64,000 nucleotides of DNA from Blattamonas nauphoetae (lineage: Eukaryota; Preaxostyla; Oxymonadida): positions 62,001 through 126,000 of the forward strand of contig JARBJD010000011.1 of assembly GCA_033064195.1 (NCBI GenBank). Reading direction: 5' to 3'. How positions within the stretch are numbered: position 1 is the first letter of the stretch; each line of letters opens with the position of its first letter. This document shows positions 22,001 to 34,200 of the stretch, piece by piece. The notes beneath the pieces are model-generated. The model did no database searches, was not told where the DNA came from, and saw only the letters and a program-made list of their open reading frames with translations. A program made the position numbers and the translations under genes.

Positions 22001-23739
22001 AGGAATTGGACATGTCCCACTCACCCAATCCTGTGTCATCACCGATTGCATTCACCGTCAAGTCGATCATGACACAACTCGACGACGAAATCCAGAAGAT
22101 CGCCGACAGCGAGTCAGAAACTCTAACTCGCCGTCGTCGGAAGACTCTCAAGAACGACGACTCCGATACCGAGACATGCTTGGATACTTTTCCAGATTCA
22201 CCGTCATCCGACGATGCTGGTGAAAGCCAGTCGCAGTCGAAGGGGCGTTCTAACGTCGATCAAGTCACACCAGTTCGGCACCTGTCATCACCAGCAATCG
22301 CCTTCACAACTCGAAAGACGGCTCACTGGGCTGTGAGTGAGGTCAGTTCGTATTCAGACACAGACTCGTCATCGTCATCAGAGATGATGTGGAGTGAGGA
22401 TGAACCCACTGACCACCTCGACGGAACCGACACCGAAGTCACCAGTATGGACTCCTCCAGTGACAACGAACATAAAAGCCGTCTTCTCGGCATGTTTGAT
22501 GCCAAGCCGTCTTCCTCGAGAAAGGGAAAACGAGTGTCTCATGGAGGCTTGGCCATCCCTGTCGTCGGCGAAGAGGGGGCCATCCACGAGGACGACGATC
22601 TCGGACTGAGCGATGTTCATGATGTCGACACGGACAACTTTCTCGGTTCATTCAGACTCGCAGCTCAATCGACTGTCCCATTGGCGGAATCAGCGCGAGA
22701 TCAGATGCGGCTGGAGATGGGAGAAGAGGAGGACGTGTCAGATTCATCATCAACGTCGTCATCGTCATCATCGTCGTCCTCAGATTCTGACAGCGAGTCG
22801 TCATCGTCTTCGTCATCGTCATCGTCCTCACTCCACGCCCCTTTCTCCTCTCCATCGAACACGAGCATCGGAAGGAGTCGAGAATCGAGTGTGTTCGAGC
22901 CTCAACTCTTTGGAGAGGTTGGTCGTCTGTCTCCTCACCCTCTCGCTCAGTTCAGCACCCCCTTCTCCCCATTTCACACACCAACCATCGGAAGGTCATC
23001 TCGAAGTGTGTTCGATGCCCCACTTCTCATCCCAACGAGCTCTCCTGCAATTCAGAACTCGCCGAGCTCATCGCGCATCATCTCAGTCTCTCCTCCACCA
23101 GAGATCCACTCACCATTCACCATCCTTCCTTCGCAGACGTCCGCGTTTACTCTTTCTTCATCGAACCTTTTTATGGACGAGAAGGAGTTCGTTAAACAGC
23201 TCGAAGCGAAAATAAAGGACAAACTTAACAAGAAACGAAAAGCGAAGCGAGCCAAAAAGAAGAAGAAGAGAGATAAGGAGTTTGAGAAAACACAACATTC
23301 AAACAAAGACCCATTCAGAACAGACCAACCCCAACAATCATCCCGTCACTCCAAAGCGAATCAGCAGAACGACGAGGTCCTCCCTCCCATCCACAAAATG
23401 AAGCGGAACACACCCACAAAGTCGTCACGTGCCGAGAGGCATCATTTTACACAGAACCATGTCCCCAACGATCATCAGTGGGACTCCGCACACAAACCAT
23501 CGAAGCGAGATATCCCACATCCGAAGCGGAAGAACAAGTGGGCAGAGCAGAGGAAGAAGAGGGCCAAGATCCAGCGCAGAGCAGCAAGCACAAGTTTTGG
23601 GTTGATGCAAAGCCTGCAAGATACGCTGGGTGGCGATGAAATTAACAATGGACCAGCTGCACGAGCAATTTTGGATCCAAAAGCCAATGTAAAGAAAAGG
23701 AAAAAACCACAAAAGACAAAGAATCAAGGGGTAACCTGA
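19021..23739 (+). CDS. RRN3 (TIF-IA)-like RNA polymerase I initiation factor with long disordered tail
   Basis: Two exons are separated by a 30-nt intron (19384-19413), giving 1562 aa. The first 125 residues resemble the RRN3 HEAT-type fold, which bridges Pol I to its core factor: FPHIRNDLSTFRNYFETVLF followed by CRYVPTLQERIIPFLFQKL and MDLD at the position of the family's kLxxLDVE. The next several hundred residues remain helical and could be the rest of the RRN3 domain, divergent. From about residue 560 the protein turns into a disordered Ser/Thr/Pro- and acid-rich tail with an Asp/Ser run (22730-22840). It ends in a strongly basic segment (KRKAKRAKKKKKRDKEFEK and RKNKWAEQRKKRAK). Known RRN3 proteins are about 600-650 aa, so the tail more than doubles the size. 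An alternative is another HEAT-containing transcription factor. Confidence 0.6.
22728..22842 (+). repeat. Serine-codon microsatellite in coding sequence
   Basis: TCA/TCG/TCC triplets repeat almost without break and encode two poly-Ser runs separated by DSDSES, inside the RRN3-like tail. The codons are mixed, which suggests selection for a serine tract rather than recent slippage of one triplet. Ser-Asp-Ser runs of this kind are typical casein kinase 2 targets. Confidence 0.8.
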
Positions 23740-23825
23740 ACCCTTACTATGAACATTTCACTTTGAATATACAATAGTCCGTGTTTTGATGGATAAATTA
23801 TGCTTTTAGGAGTAATTGTTGTCAA

Positions 23826-25629
23826 ATGATTCGACATCCTCACTCTCTGGGCCTGATCAAATCTGCCGAAATGTCCTATTTGAAAAGAAAGAGATATGAA
23901 GCAGATTTAGCATCGGAGCAGGCTGAAAAACGTCCAGCAACTCTTATTGAAGAACATGTTCTCGTGAAACTGAGAGAAGCAGAGAGTTTGTTTTTTTTTT
24001 CACATTATCTTTGATTTTTAGACCCGGAATCTGAAGCCCAGAAAATTCGAGATGAAGAAGACCAAATCGTGGAGAATTTGGTTGAAACAACCGAACGACT
24101 TGCTCCAGTGTCTGAAAAATCACGTGGCATTATCTACACCGACCCAATGCCATCAACGTTTGCTTTTCTCGAATTCTTCATTTTGCAAACTGCTATACAG
24201 ATGGACTCCCCCTAAATATCTTCAGTCTATGCCCGAATCTGATCGCGAAAGAATCAGAGAAAAGTATCATATTTTGTGTGATGGAGAAAACATTCCACCC
24301 CCAGTTTTAAGATTCAAGGACTTTAAACTTCCACAACCCATTCTGGATACATTCAAGAAGAAGGGTATTAAAACCCCGACACCAATCCAGATACAAGCAA
24401 TGAGTTGTGCACTCAGTGGTCGTGATGTGATCGGCATTGCATACACCGGATCTGGTAAAACACTAATTTTTGTGTTACCTGCAATTATGTTTTCTTTGGA
24501 GGAACAGCTAAAGATGCCAGTTGAAGGCGGGGAAGGACCATTCGCGTTGATGCTGTGTCCTTCTCGCGAGCTTGCACGACAGACATACAACGTTACAATG
24601 GAGTTTGTTGATGGACTTGCTCGTGGAGGATTCCCAAAGCTCCGAGTTCTCCTCTGCATTGGTGGAATCAACATGGAAGAACAGCGCGACATTCTGCGCT
24701 ATGGCCCGCATATTGTAATTGCAACTCCGGGCAGATTGAATGAAATGTTGGGCCGAGGAAGGTTTTCCCTCGATTTCTGCAAATACGTTGTGCTTGATGA
24801 AGCCGACCGCATGTTCGACACCAACTTCGACGAGGACGTCCGAAACATTTTCGACTTCTTCAAATATCAGCGCCAGACACTCCTCTTCTCTGCCACAATG
24901 CCCAAGAAGGTCCAAGAGTTTGCCCGAATGTCTCTTGTCAAGCCAATCATCGTGAACACTGGACGAGCTGGTGCAGCCAACATGGATGTGATCCAGGAAG
25001 TCGAACTCGTGAAGGAGGACGCAAAGATGGTGTACCTCCTCCAAGCTCTCGAGAAGACAGGCCCGCCGGTGCTGATCTTCTGCGAAAACAAGATCGACGT
25101 GGATCGGGTGAATGAGTATTTACTCATCAAAGGGGTTCGCGCGGTGTCCATGCACGGTGGGAAGGACCAGACAGACAGAGAGCAATCCATCTCTCGCTTC
25201 AAAGATGGCACAGCCGATGTTCTCGTTGCCACTGATGTTGCTTCAAAGGGGTTGGACTTCCCGAACATTCGGCATGTCATCAATTATGATATGCCACGCG
25301 AAATCGAGAACTACATCCATAGAATCGGTAGAACAGGGCGTGGTGACGAAACTGGTGTAGCCACGACCTTCATTAACAAGAATTCGTCAGATTCAGTTTT
25401 GCTCGATCTGAAGCATCTGCTGATGGAGGCAAAACAGCACATCCCTGAAGTTCTCAAGGCCATTCCTGATCCACACGCTGAACTGTACGTGGCAGCTGGC
25501 ACTAAAGGTTGTGCTATTTGTGGTGGTCTTGGCCATTTAGCCAAAGATTGTCCGAAATGGCAAATGCAAACAAGGAGGGTTCTCGCAAGCGCCATTAGCT
25601 CTACGCGCGGAGAGGGGTCAGATTGGTGA
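23826..25629 (+). CDS. DDX41: DEAD-box RNA helicase DDX41
   Basis: Three exons with introns 23986-24021 and 24158-24200 give 574 aa, near the usual 620. DDX41 works in the spliceosome, and in animals also senses nucleic acid. The order is diagnostic: WTPPKYLQSM, REKYHILCDGENIPPP, the Q motif TPIQIQA, Walker A TGSGKT, PSRELA, ATPGRL, LDEADRM, SATMPKK, ATDVASKGLDFP and HRIGRTGR, then a CCHC zinc knuckle CAICGGLGHLAKDC close to the C-terminus. The zinc knuckle after the helicase core is specific to DDX41. The second intron falls just before the conserved TWTPP. The N-terminus is shorter than in animals. The presence of DDX41 fits the active splicing implied by the many introns around it. Confidence 0.96.
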
Positions 25630-25742
25630 CATTTTGCACACTTATGTTGTTGAACATTTCATAAATCTTATTTTATGAATCATATTTGTTCAAAAATGAA
25701 GAAGCGAAATGACGAAAAAGAAAAAAGTGCCAGATGAGCACA

Positions 25743-26547
25743 TTAATCTTGTCGATTGCGGAGAAATCTGGTAACCATCTTCTGAGGTGTACTAAAACGA
25801 TATAGAACACAATGAAAGACCATACAGTGTATACACCACTGAACCCCAACCTGATGAAGAATCTCTGTCAATTCCAGCCAAGAGAGCCTGAGCTGTCGCC
25901 TCAAACAATTCCTCAGCTTCCTAAAGAGAAAATTTGAAGCAATGATATCGAAAATCAAACAAGATCCTCCTCCCAGAATGATTCTGCAGGTCCAAGAATT
26001 TTTTCGGCCGCTGTGCCACAGACAAGGAAGTCATCGGGTTCTGTCAAGCAACCTATGGTATCCGTGTTGGCAATATAGGGTTTATTGTCTTCATCCAGTC
26101 CGGCAATGAGTGGTTCGATGAAGTAAGGACCAAATCTGATAGACGGAAAAACGGTAAATTAAGAAGGAGATTGAGTGAATTATTGATCGGAATAAGAATT
26201 TATTGTGAAAAATGCACAGGTACAGTAATGACAGATAATTTGATGAGATACCGTTTTTCATAGAGCATATGAGCGACGAGGACACCAAAGTGTTGGGGCT
26301 GAATTTCTCGTCCTTCTTTGAGTTGCAGGAGCTTAACTTCATACATGACATTTTGATAAAATGTCTGACAATCGGAAAATAATCCTGTCAGTCCGAGAAG
26401 GATTTTGTCGGTGACAGGGAAGACTTTGAATACACGTCCTTGATGTTGCATCCCTGTGTTGAATGTCAAGTCTGAACCGATTGTAACGCACTCTTTGCCC
26501 ATCATAGCCAACATGGCCGCTCCGTTATGATTCATAATGTTCGACAT
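25743..26547 (-). CDS. PSMB3: 20S proteasome subunit beta-3
   Basis: Four exons with introns 26136-26251, 25921-25960 and 25792-25825 give 204 aa, almost exactly the family length of 205. Beta-3 is a non-catalytic ring subunit of the 20S core. Diagnostic segments are HNGAAMLAMMGKECVTIGSD near the N-terminus, with no propeptide and no catalytic Thr1, then VFPVTDKILLGLTG, MLYEKR followed by FGPYFIEPLIAGLD, GCLTEPDDFLVCG, LLAGIDRDSSSGWG, and a basic end RFLRNRQD. It has no partner proteasome gene nearby. Convergent DDX41 ends 113 bp away. Confidence 0.95.
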
Positions 26548-26857
26548 TTGATGTGTTGGATTGTTTCAATCTGTTCATGGGTCGATCGTGATGCCAGATC
26601 CAGTCTAGAAAATGAGGCTCGATACACTCTGTAAATGGATCAAAGTTTTGATAAAAAGATCATTGAATGAAGAGATCGTTTCAGAAATGACTAGGAATGT
26701 CGATTGTTCCTTTACGGAGAATTAAAGCTACTACTACCTGTGAACATGGCCAAAATGAGAGAAAAATAGAAAATGAAAGAAGATCACGACGTAATAATAA
26801 TCCGGCGAAGAAAAGAAAGCAGATGATAGAGGGCAAGATTGCATGAAAGTCAATTGT
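26548..26857. other. Intergenic stretch, proteasome gene 5' side to Ca2+-ATPase 3' end
   Basis: About 310 bases with no coding character or RNA gene that I can see. It must contain the proteasome gene promoter and the 3' UTR of the Ca2+-ATPase gene. Both genes lie on the minus strand. Confidence 0.6.
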
Positions 26858-29800
26858 TCAGTTGTTTGTTTTCTTCTTCTTTGTCTTTTTCGGTTTCGAA
26901 GGAGCAGGAGCAGCGGGAGCGGCAGGAAGAAGAAGCATGAGAGGCGAGGTTTGTGGTGACGTAGTGCTTTCTTGGGAGGGCGCGACATTGAGGAAGCCTT
27001 CCTCCACAATTTGGTCCTTCTTTTGGATCACTGGGCGGCGGAAGCGCTTCCACGAGGCAGTTCCAACAATCTGCAGCCGGACAGACTTCCAATTCTGTTT
27101 GGGGTCGACCCTGACAGAGTCAGAAGTCTCTGTGGGTACCACCCGAACCTGATGAGTCTCAGCGGCGACGCTGTTGATGCTGAGGCGTTCGGGAGAATAT
27201 TGGACGGAGTGTTGTTGTGGCGAGACTGGCTCTTTATATTCTACGTCCAGCTCTGGCAGGTTGAATCCCTTTGGAGAGATTTCAGGTTCGACAGTCGGCT
27301 GGGCGACAGAGAGCTTTGCACCTTCAGGGAGAGGCTTTCCGTGAAGATAGACGCCAGCTGGGACGTCGGGATCGTCGGGGATCTCGACTTCGCCGTTGAA
27401 TGGGTGAGGTGCTTTGATGAGGCGGAAGAGGAATTGGATGGGGAGGATGGCGACACCGAAGGCGAGGGAGTACACCCACATCAGACCGGTGATGGGGATG
27501 ATGGTGAATGCGTCGCGGATGCCGGGGACGAGCATGATGACCACCTGCAGGGCAGACACGGTGAACCAGATGATGATGAACATGTAGTTCGTGAAGATGC
27601 CGGCAAAGAAGTTGTTTTCGTTGTAGCACTTGCGAGAGGCGACCCAGTTGAAAACTGATGGAAGACGATTGGAGAGATTGAGAGATGAGAAAGAACAAAG
27701 AACGAAGAAAAGAGAACTGAAGCAGAAAAGAGAAAATAGTGTGATCACAAACCTTGCATCCAAATAAATATGTTGAATACAAAGCTCAGATGTTGCTCGG
27801 AGAACACTGCGACCGTCGGAGCCATCAGAAACTGCCTGCAGATACCGGTTTTGAACATGAGCTCAGAAACACTAATTTCATCGCGAGGCTGAAGCAGAGA
27901 GCAGTCATGAACTCGATCGAAGTTTGGATCAGACGGGTCGCGTATGAGAGGAGCTTTCGGGCCCCAAAGGAAGAGGACGAGGACGATGACAATGACTTCA
28001 TAGACTGTGCCGATGATAATGTTCCTCCACATCGAAACGGAGATGATGTTGTCGTTCTTTCCGTATGGCTTTCTCTGGAGCAGTTCGCGTGTTGGGAGTT
28101 CAGTGGCAAGCGCAAGGGCAGCGAGCGTGTCCATGATGATGTTGACCCACAGCATCTGCACGGCAGTGAGCGGGGTGATGGCAAAGATGGCACCAATCAC
28201 AGCAATGATCAGAGCGGAGACGTTGATGGTCAGTTGAAACTGGATGAACTTTCGGATGGAGTCGTACACGTTTCTTCCCCACATCACGGCTTTCACAATC
28301 GAAGCAAAGTTGTCGTCGGTGATGATGATGGCGGCTGCATCCTTGGCAACTCCTGTTCCTGTGATTCCCATCGCAAAACCGACATCAGCTTTTGAGAGGG
28401 CAGGAGCATCGTTGGTTCCATCACCAGTCACAGCAACAACATGGCCCAGTTTCTGGAGACCATCGACAAGAATCTGCTTGTCGATTGGTGAGGAACGAGC
28501 GAGAACTTGCAGTTTTGGGAGAATCTTTGCTCTGTCTTCTTCGCTCAAGGAACGGAAGAATGGTCCTTCCATGGCAATCCCAAACTGTGGATCATAAATA
28601 CCGCATTCCTGTGCGATGTGCATGGCAGTGACGATGTTGTCTCCCGTCACCATCCGCACGATAATGTGAGCATTGTGACAGTCTTCAATGGCGAGGGGCA
28701 CTTCGGGACGGAGAGGATCTTTGATGCCTGTGATGGCGAGGAGGATGAGGTCGTCTTCAGGCGGGGCATCGTCTGGGAATGGCGACACCTTGTCGACAAT
28801 TGGGGCGTCGGGGAAGACAACTTGGAGGGGAGGGAGGAGAGAGACATCTTCTTGCACGATCTTCTGTGGCGAGTCGATGGGTTGGTCGTTTCCGTCGAGT
28901 TCAACTTCTTGGACGGGGGCAGGGTTTGGAGTGAGGGGAGCAGAGTTGGGTGGAGAGGTGTCGGAGGGAGAGGCCACCGGGGGAGGTGAAGTGTCGTTGT
29001 ATGCGATTGCGATTGTTCGGAGTCCCTTTGATGCCATTTGGTAGATTGTGTTGTCGATGGCTTCGCGATCCTGCGGTGTGATCTCCTTCAACTCCCCATT
29101 CACGTACATTCTGTTGCACAGCCCACTCACAATCTCCGAGGCCCCCTTCGTGTACACTCTGAACCGATCATCCTTGTTCTTCATTTCATTCTCGGCCAGT
29201 TCTCTGATCACGGTCATTCTCTTCTTGTCGGACGAGAATGGGTATGTTTGGATGACTTGCGGGTGAAGGCGCTGGCGGACGGACGAGTAGTGTTCGTTGG
29301 GAATGAACTCTTCGGCAAAGAGGAGAAGAGCACATTCCGTCACGTTTCCAAGGTAGTCCACTTGGTCGGTTTCTGGGTTATGTTTGATGTCTCCTGAGGA
29401 GTTGAGGGAGATGGATTCAAGGAGGATATTGCCAAAGAATGGGTCGAGCTGATTCTGTGCCTTTGCATCTTGCACATTGAGGTTGGTGAGGATATTTCCG
29501 TTGAAGAAACCCATATCAACTTTCATTTTGTTTTGGGTTAGAGTTCCTGTTTTGTCGGAGCAGATAGTGGTAGCTCCTCCCATTGTCTCGCAAGATGATA
29601 ACACACGAACCAAGTTGTTGTCTTTAAGCATCTTTTTCATTGAATACGCGAGAGCAATTGTCACAGCAAGTGGGAGACCTTCAGGCACAGCCATCACAAT
29701 AATTGAGACAGCGATAATAAAATAATCAACAAGGAGAAGCCAATAATCTCCTGTTTTGAAGGAGGCCGGATGTTGAATTCCGGGTATGAGCCAGAAAATG

Positions 29801-31023
29801 ATGAGCAAAAGAAGAGTAATTCCAGCTGCGACAAATCCAACTTTTCCAATGTCTACAATGAAAGAAGATGAATGGAAATCACCGAAACAATCCATACTTC
29901 CTGCGAGTCCATCCAGCTTCTCTTGGAGGGGAGTGAGATTTCGTTCCTGCGCTGCTGTCAGAACGGCCTGCTTCAGGATACCAAACTGAGTGTTCATCCC
30001 TACGCTGGAAACAATCATCTTCCCAAATCCAGTCTGAACTTTGCATCCACAAAGGCAGAAGGGACGTGTCTCTGGGTTCTTCTTGATCAAGTCCGACTCT
30101 CCAGTCATTGCTGCTTCGTCACAACTAATATTATTTGATTCAATGCAGAGACCATCTGCAGGGAGTACATCACCTGTCGAAATCAAGAAGACATCTCCAA
30201 CCTATGAAAGTGAGAAAACATGATTGAATGGAGAAGTGTACCAGGAGTTGTAAGACAGAGATTTGTGTCGGGACACCACCACGAACAACAATGATTTGAT
30301 GATCGGATTGTTTTTGATTCAATTTCTGAAATTGTCGTTCCTGAGAGTAGGTGTTGATGGCCGTGACAACTGTGGGACAAGTAGAGGTCGAAAGGATAAA
30401 TAAAGGACCAAAAGGGAATCATCGGACAAAATAGACAATATTAAAGGAGACAAAGAGCAAATATGGTCAATAAAATGGAGAAATAATCTCGAAAAGAACT
30501 GAGATTCCCTTCCTCTGGAAAAGAGATATATATACTCTCAGAATTCTAACATACGTGTTACAACAATAACAGTCGCAAGAATTGCTGTTCCGTCAAGCCA
30601 TGAAAGGTTTGCTCCTCGTTCGACAGCAAGTGCGATGATGAGTGAGACAACAGCGAGTACAATAAGAATTATCAACGTTGTGTCATTGAAAGCTTCAAGC
30701 CACAATCTGATAAAGCTTTTTGTTTTGGGTTGGGCAAGTTCATTCCGTCCATAACTTCAATGAGAGGGAGAATTGCGAAAGTTGACGAACAGATGGAAGA
30801 TATAAAGCGGATCATGAATAAAATAGCACGAAAGAAATAAATTCAAATGATCATACAGTTCATGTCGAGTTTCTTCCTGGAGATTCTCAGGGTCCAGACC
30901 GGATGTTGATGAATTGAGGGATGTGATGACACCTTCGATTCCACCCATCTCTTGGAGTTTCTGGAGTTCCCTCGTCTCAAAGAGATGAGTTAGTTTATCA
31001 ATAGGTGCCCAGTTCTCACTCAT
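26858..31023 (-). CDS. Plasma-membrane-type Ca2+-ATPase (P2B)
   Basis: Six exons with introns 30755-30856, 30370-30554, 30202-30241, a 45-nt intron near 29854 and 27655-27752 give 1231 aa. This P-type ATPase pumps Ca2+ out of the cytosol. Landmarks: YGRNELAQPKTKSF before M1, CDEAAMTGESD (A domain TGES), PEGLPLAVTIALAYSMKKM in M4, the phosphorylation motif CSDKTGTLTQNKM, ITGIKDPLRPEV, VTGDGTNDAPALSKAD, and WVNIIMDTLAALALATE in M6. Two points stand out. A Pro/Asp-rich insert of about 80 residues follows TIAIAYND, just before the hinge. The C-terminal tail holds a basic amphipathic segment (WKSVRLQIVGTASWKRFRR) that could be an autoinhibitory calmodulin-binding site as in other P2B pumps. The last membrane helices follow the 98-nt intron. 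Confidence 0.94.
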
Positions 31024-31210
31024 TGCAGATCAAACAGTTGGTCGCCCATAAAATGAAATTAATGTCTTCAGACTCTACATCCGATCAGTTAATCCTGGTC
31101 GGGATTTGTGAATTATCTTTCACTGCTTCCAATCATAGTTTTCACCACGCTTTCTGTCACCACAAATCACTGATGTCTTTCAATAAACCGATGAAGGGCC
31201 AAGTGATCAA

Positions 31211-34200
31211 ATGAGTAAAGCAGATCCTGACGGTTCCTCTTCAACAGTAGAGGAACAGTCTGAACCGGAGCCCTCTAATAGGGTGGTCACCTTTCTTTTT
31301 TCGCTTCTCTATCCTCTCCATCGAACGGTTTGCTCCACATTCACTTCACGCTCCTATATTGTTCATGGTCTTGCAGAACCGAAATCCATCTCCAATTTTT
31401 TCCGTGTTTTGCTGGATCATAAATGCACTCCAGCTTATTGGACTTGGTTTCTATGGAAATAACATCCCAAACGCTACACTTTTCTCCACGGTCTCCTTTT
31501 ATCGTATATTCTTCACTAAAATAGATTATTGGCTTCCTTGATGGTAGTTCCTTAATCTCTGTGATCCCAGGCGAACCTTTTGTCTTTTCTCGTGTTGCTA
31601 TGATCGTAACTGTCGTCCTCTTCATTCTCTTAAGCATTATGGCGTTGATCCACAAGGTTAGTTTCGTTTTCTCATCATACTATTGCTTTAGTTTATTGTC
31701 AGCAAATTTCCGTGGATACTTCGTCTTTTCCAAAGAGTGTTTTGGACCACACTCAGACTTTTTTCTATCTGGATCATGTCGATTTTCGTTGCATCCTGCG
31801 ATTGTACTCCAGAGGGAGTAATGCATCTTTCTCCCACCACCACTTGTTGGTCTGCTTTTTTATCAGTTTACTCTATTTCTCGTCATTCAATCAGGAATGG
31901 ACAACACCTCGCCGTGGCGATCATATCAATCGTTCTAGCAACATTTTATGGAATCCTCCATGCATTAATTTCATTGTTTGTAATTCGTCAAGATCCAAAA
32001 CATGGCGGTCTTGATGCAACAACGCACGGTGGATTTCAATGCGTACTATCTATATTTATGACAATGCAAACCATTGTCATGCGTACCACTCACACGGATC
32101 GTGGTTGGAGGGGTTTACTTACAATCATCCCCTCCGGATTGCTAGTCATTTTTGTTCTTTTCCTCCTTCCATATTATTCCGTTCTTAAAAACATTTTCGT
32201 CACGATATCCCTCAATGTGTATTTTTGGATTCGATTTGCCACAGAGATAGGTTTGACTCCTCTTTCAATCAGCTCTTCAGCCCTCTTCTATCAGTCGCCG
32301 ATCGCACACTACGTTGTCTACATCATCTTCTTCGTCTGCTGTGTTGCAGTGTCAATCTTACTTGGAATTCTGACTTACAAACGCTCGAAAGCACTCATTC
32401 TTCTAGATAGTGAAGAAATTCCTCTCTTTGATCCAAATATCCAATCGGATGAATTAACAGACATCTTGAAATCACCTTCCTCAGATTCTCATACCATCCC
32501 CCCAGAGAATGTTTCAAAACTAAATAAATCACTCAACTTCTCTCCAATCTTCTTTGAACCGACTCTCAGGTTCCTTCTTAATCCCAACACTCGTACCCAC
32601 AATTACATTGTTTACGCAGACACAATTTGGAAGCTTGCTGTTCTGAAAACGCGCAACAACCCTCGGATTCTCTACAACTACAGTCTATTTCAGTTTTACT
32701 ATCGACGCGAGAAAGCAAAAACAGAAGCGCTCTTCAAGAAGGTCCTATCCAGCTCTCCTCCTCTCTCAACGCGATTCATGATCTTCTCTCACTTCCGAAT
32801 GGTCCAGGAACAGCTCAACCAATCAACAGCATCGACATCTGACGATACGATTGGCGACACAGCCAGCATCACAGGCACGCAGCTCCGCTCGCCAAAAGAT
32901 AAGGCCCTGTACCAGCAAGGACTGATGCTCCACGCCGAAACCCGGAAGACACTCCAACATCTGTGGACAGAACTCACAAAACCAGAAATCAGTGCGCCAC
33001 TGATCATCTCGATGGTTCTGGAGACAGCCGACAACTACGACCGAGTCAACAAAATCTACTCCGAGCTTCTCAACGGACACCCCAACCATCCTCAGCTCCT
33101 CCGTGCGATGGCCACACTCCACACGGAGATTTACCATGAAGACGACGCAGCTGAGCAGCTCATCCTTCGAGCCGAAGCCGTTGAAGATGAATTGAACGAG
33201 ACTTCTGTTGGACAAGCGAAGGATGGAATGTCGTACACGGGATTGAGTCGACACCGAGCATCAGATCTCCACTCACACGCTTCTGGTGCCTCAGGAGCTT
33301 CCGGAGCGTCTGGCTCATCAGGTGCCAGCAAAATGTCGACCAAAAAGAAGAACAGGAAGAAGAAGCGAGCGATGCAGATGCTCAACGACATGGAAGTGTC
33401 TGGATCGAGTGCAGTGAAGCCAGTTTCGAAGTACATCCCAACCATCTCACGCTACTTCATCCTCTTCCTCCTGCCCTTCGAACTGCTTGCTCTCGGCGTG
33501 ATATGGGCAGGGTACTTACTGTCTCAAGTGTCCATGAACGACACATTCCACACTCTGTCGATGATGGATGACATTACTTATGTCGGCAACAAGTTCGGCC
33601 AGGCTGCTCTCTACGCGAAGTTGCTGATGATCCGAATCCATCCTGACTACAGCACCCTCACCCTTCCCGATTGGATCCCTTCCCAAAAGGAGCTTCTAGC
33701 GAACATCTCGCGGCTGGGAACAGACATCTACACTCGACTCAGCGCAGTCTATTTTCTGAGCAACATTACGGTTTGGGAGACACGGGACCTGGCACTGCTC
33801 TCGGTGGCGTACACAGGCGATTACATCTCAAGTCAGTGGATCGAGGTGATGTCAATGTTCGACGGATACAGAAACATCGCTGCTGATCTGAAGTCGATCG
33901 ATTTGGAGGAACGGACGACCGAGCGGATTCGTCTGACAGCGTCGAGGATTCTGTTGAACTATCCGCAATGTGTGATGGAAACATCGAAGCGAGCATTGTA
34001 CGAAGTCGAGAACATCATGAGCAAGGACATCATGCAGATTGTGATATACCTCTTCGTCCTTTGGGTCGCAGCACTCATCGCACTGGTCGCGTGTATGCTC
34101 CAGATTGTCCTACACGCCCTTCGGCGAGTCAACCGCGAGCGGAGAAAGAGCATCCTCAATCTGATCTCTGTCCCCAGCTCGATCGCTCACAACCAACTTC

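Noticed and set aside
22728-22842. Serine microsatellite as a CRISPR or tandem-repeat array
   Set aside because: There are no spacers or unit structure. It is a coding serine tract with mixed codons.
22613-23215. A 200-codon frame inside the RRN3-like tail
   Set aside because: It is an alternative frame of the serine-rich repeat, giving His/Arg-rich low-complexity sequence without a recognisable start context.
26972-29397. Plus-strand frames opposite the Ca2+-ATPase
   Set aside because: These are shadows of the conserved ATPase codons on the other strand.
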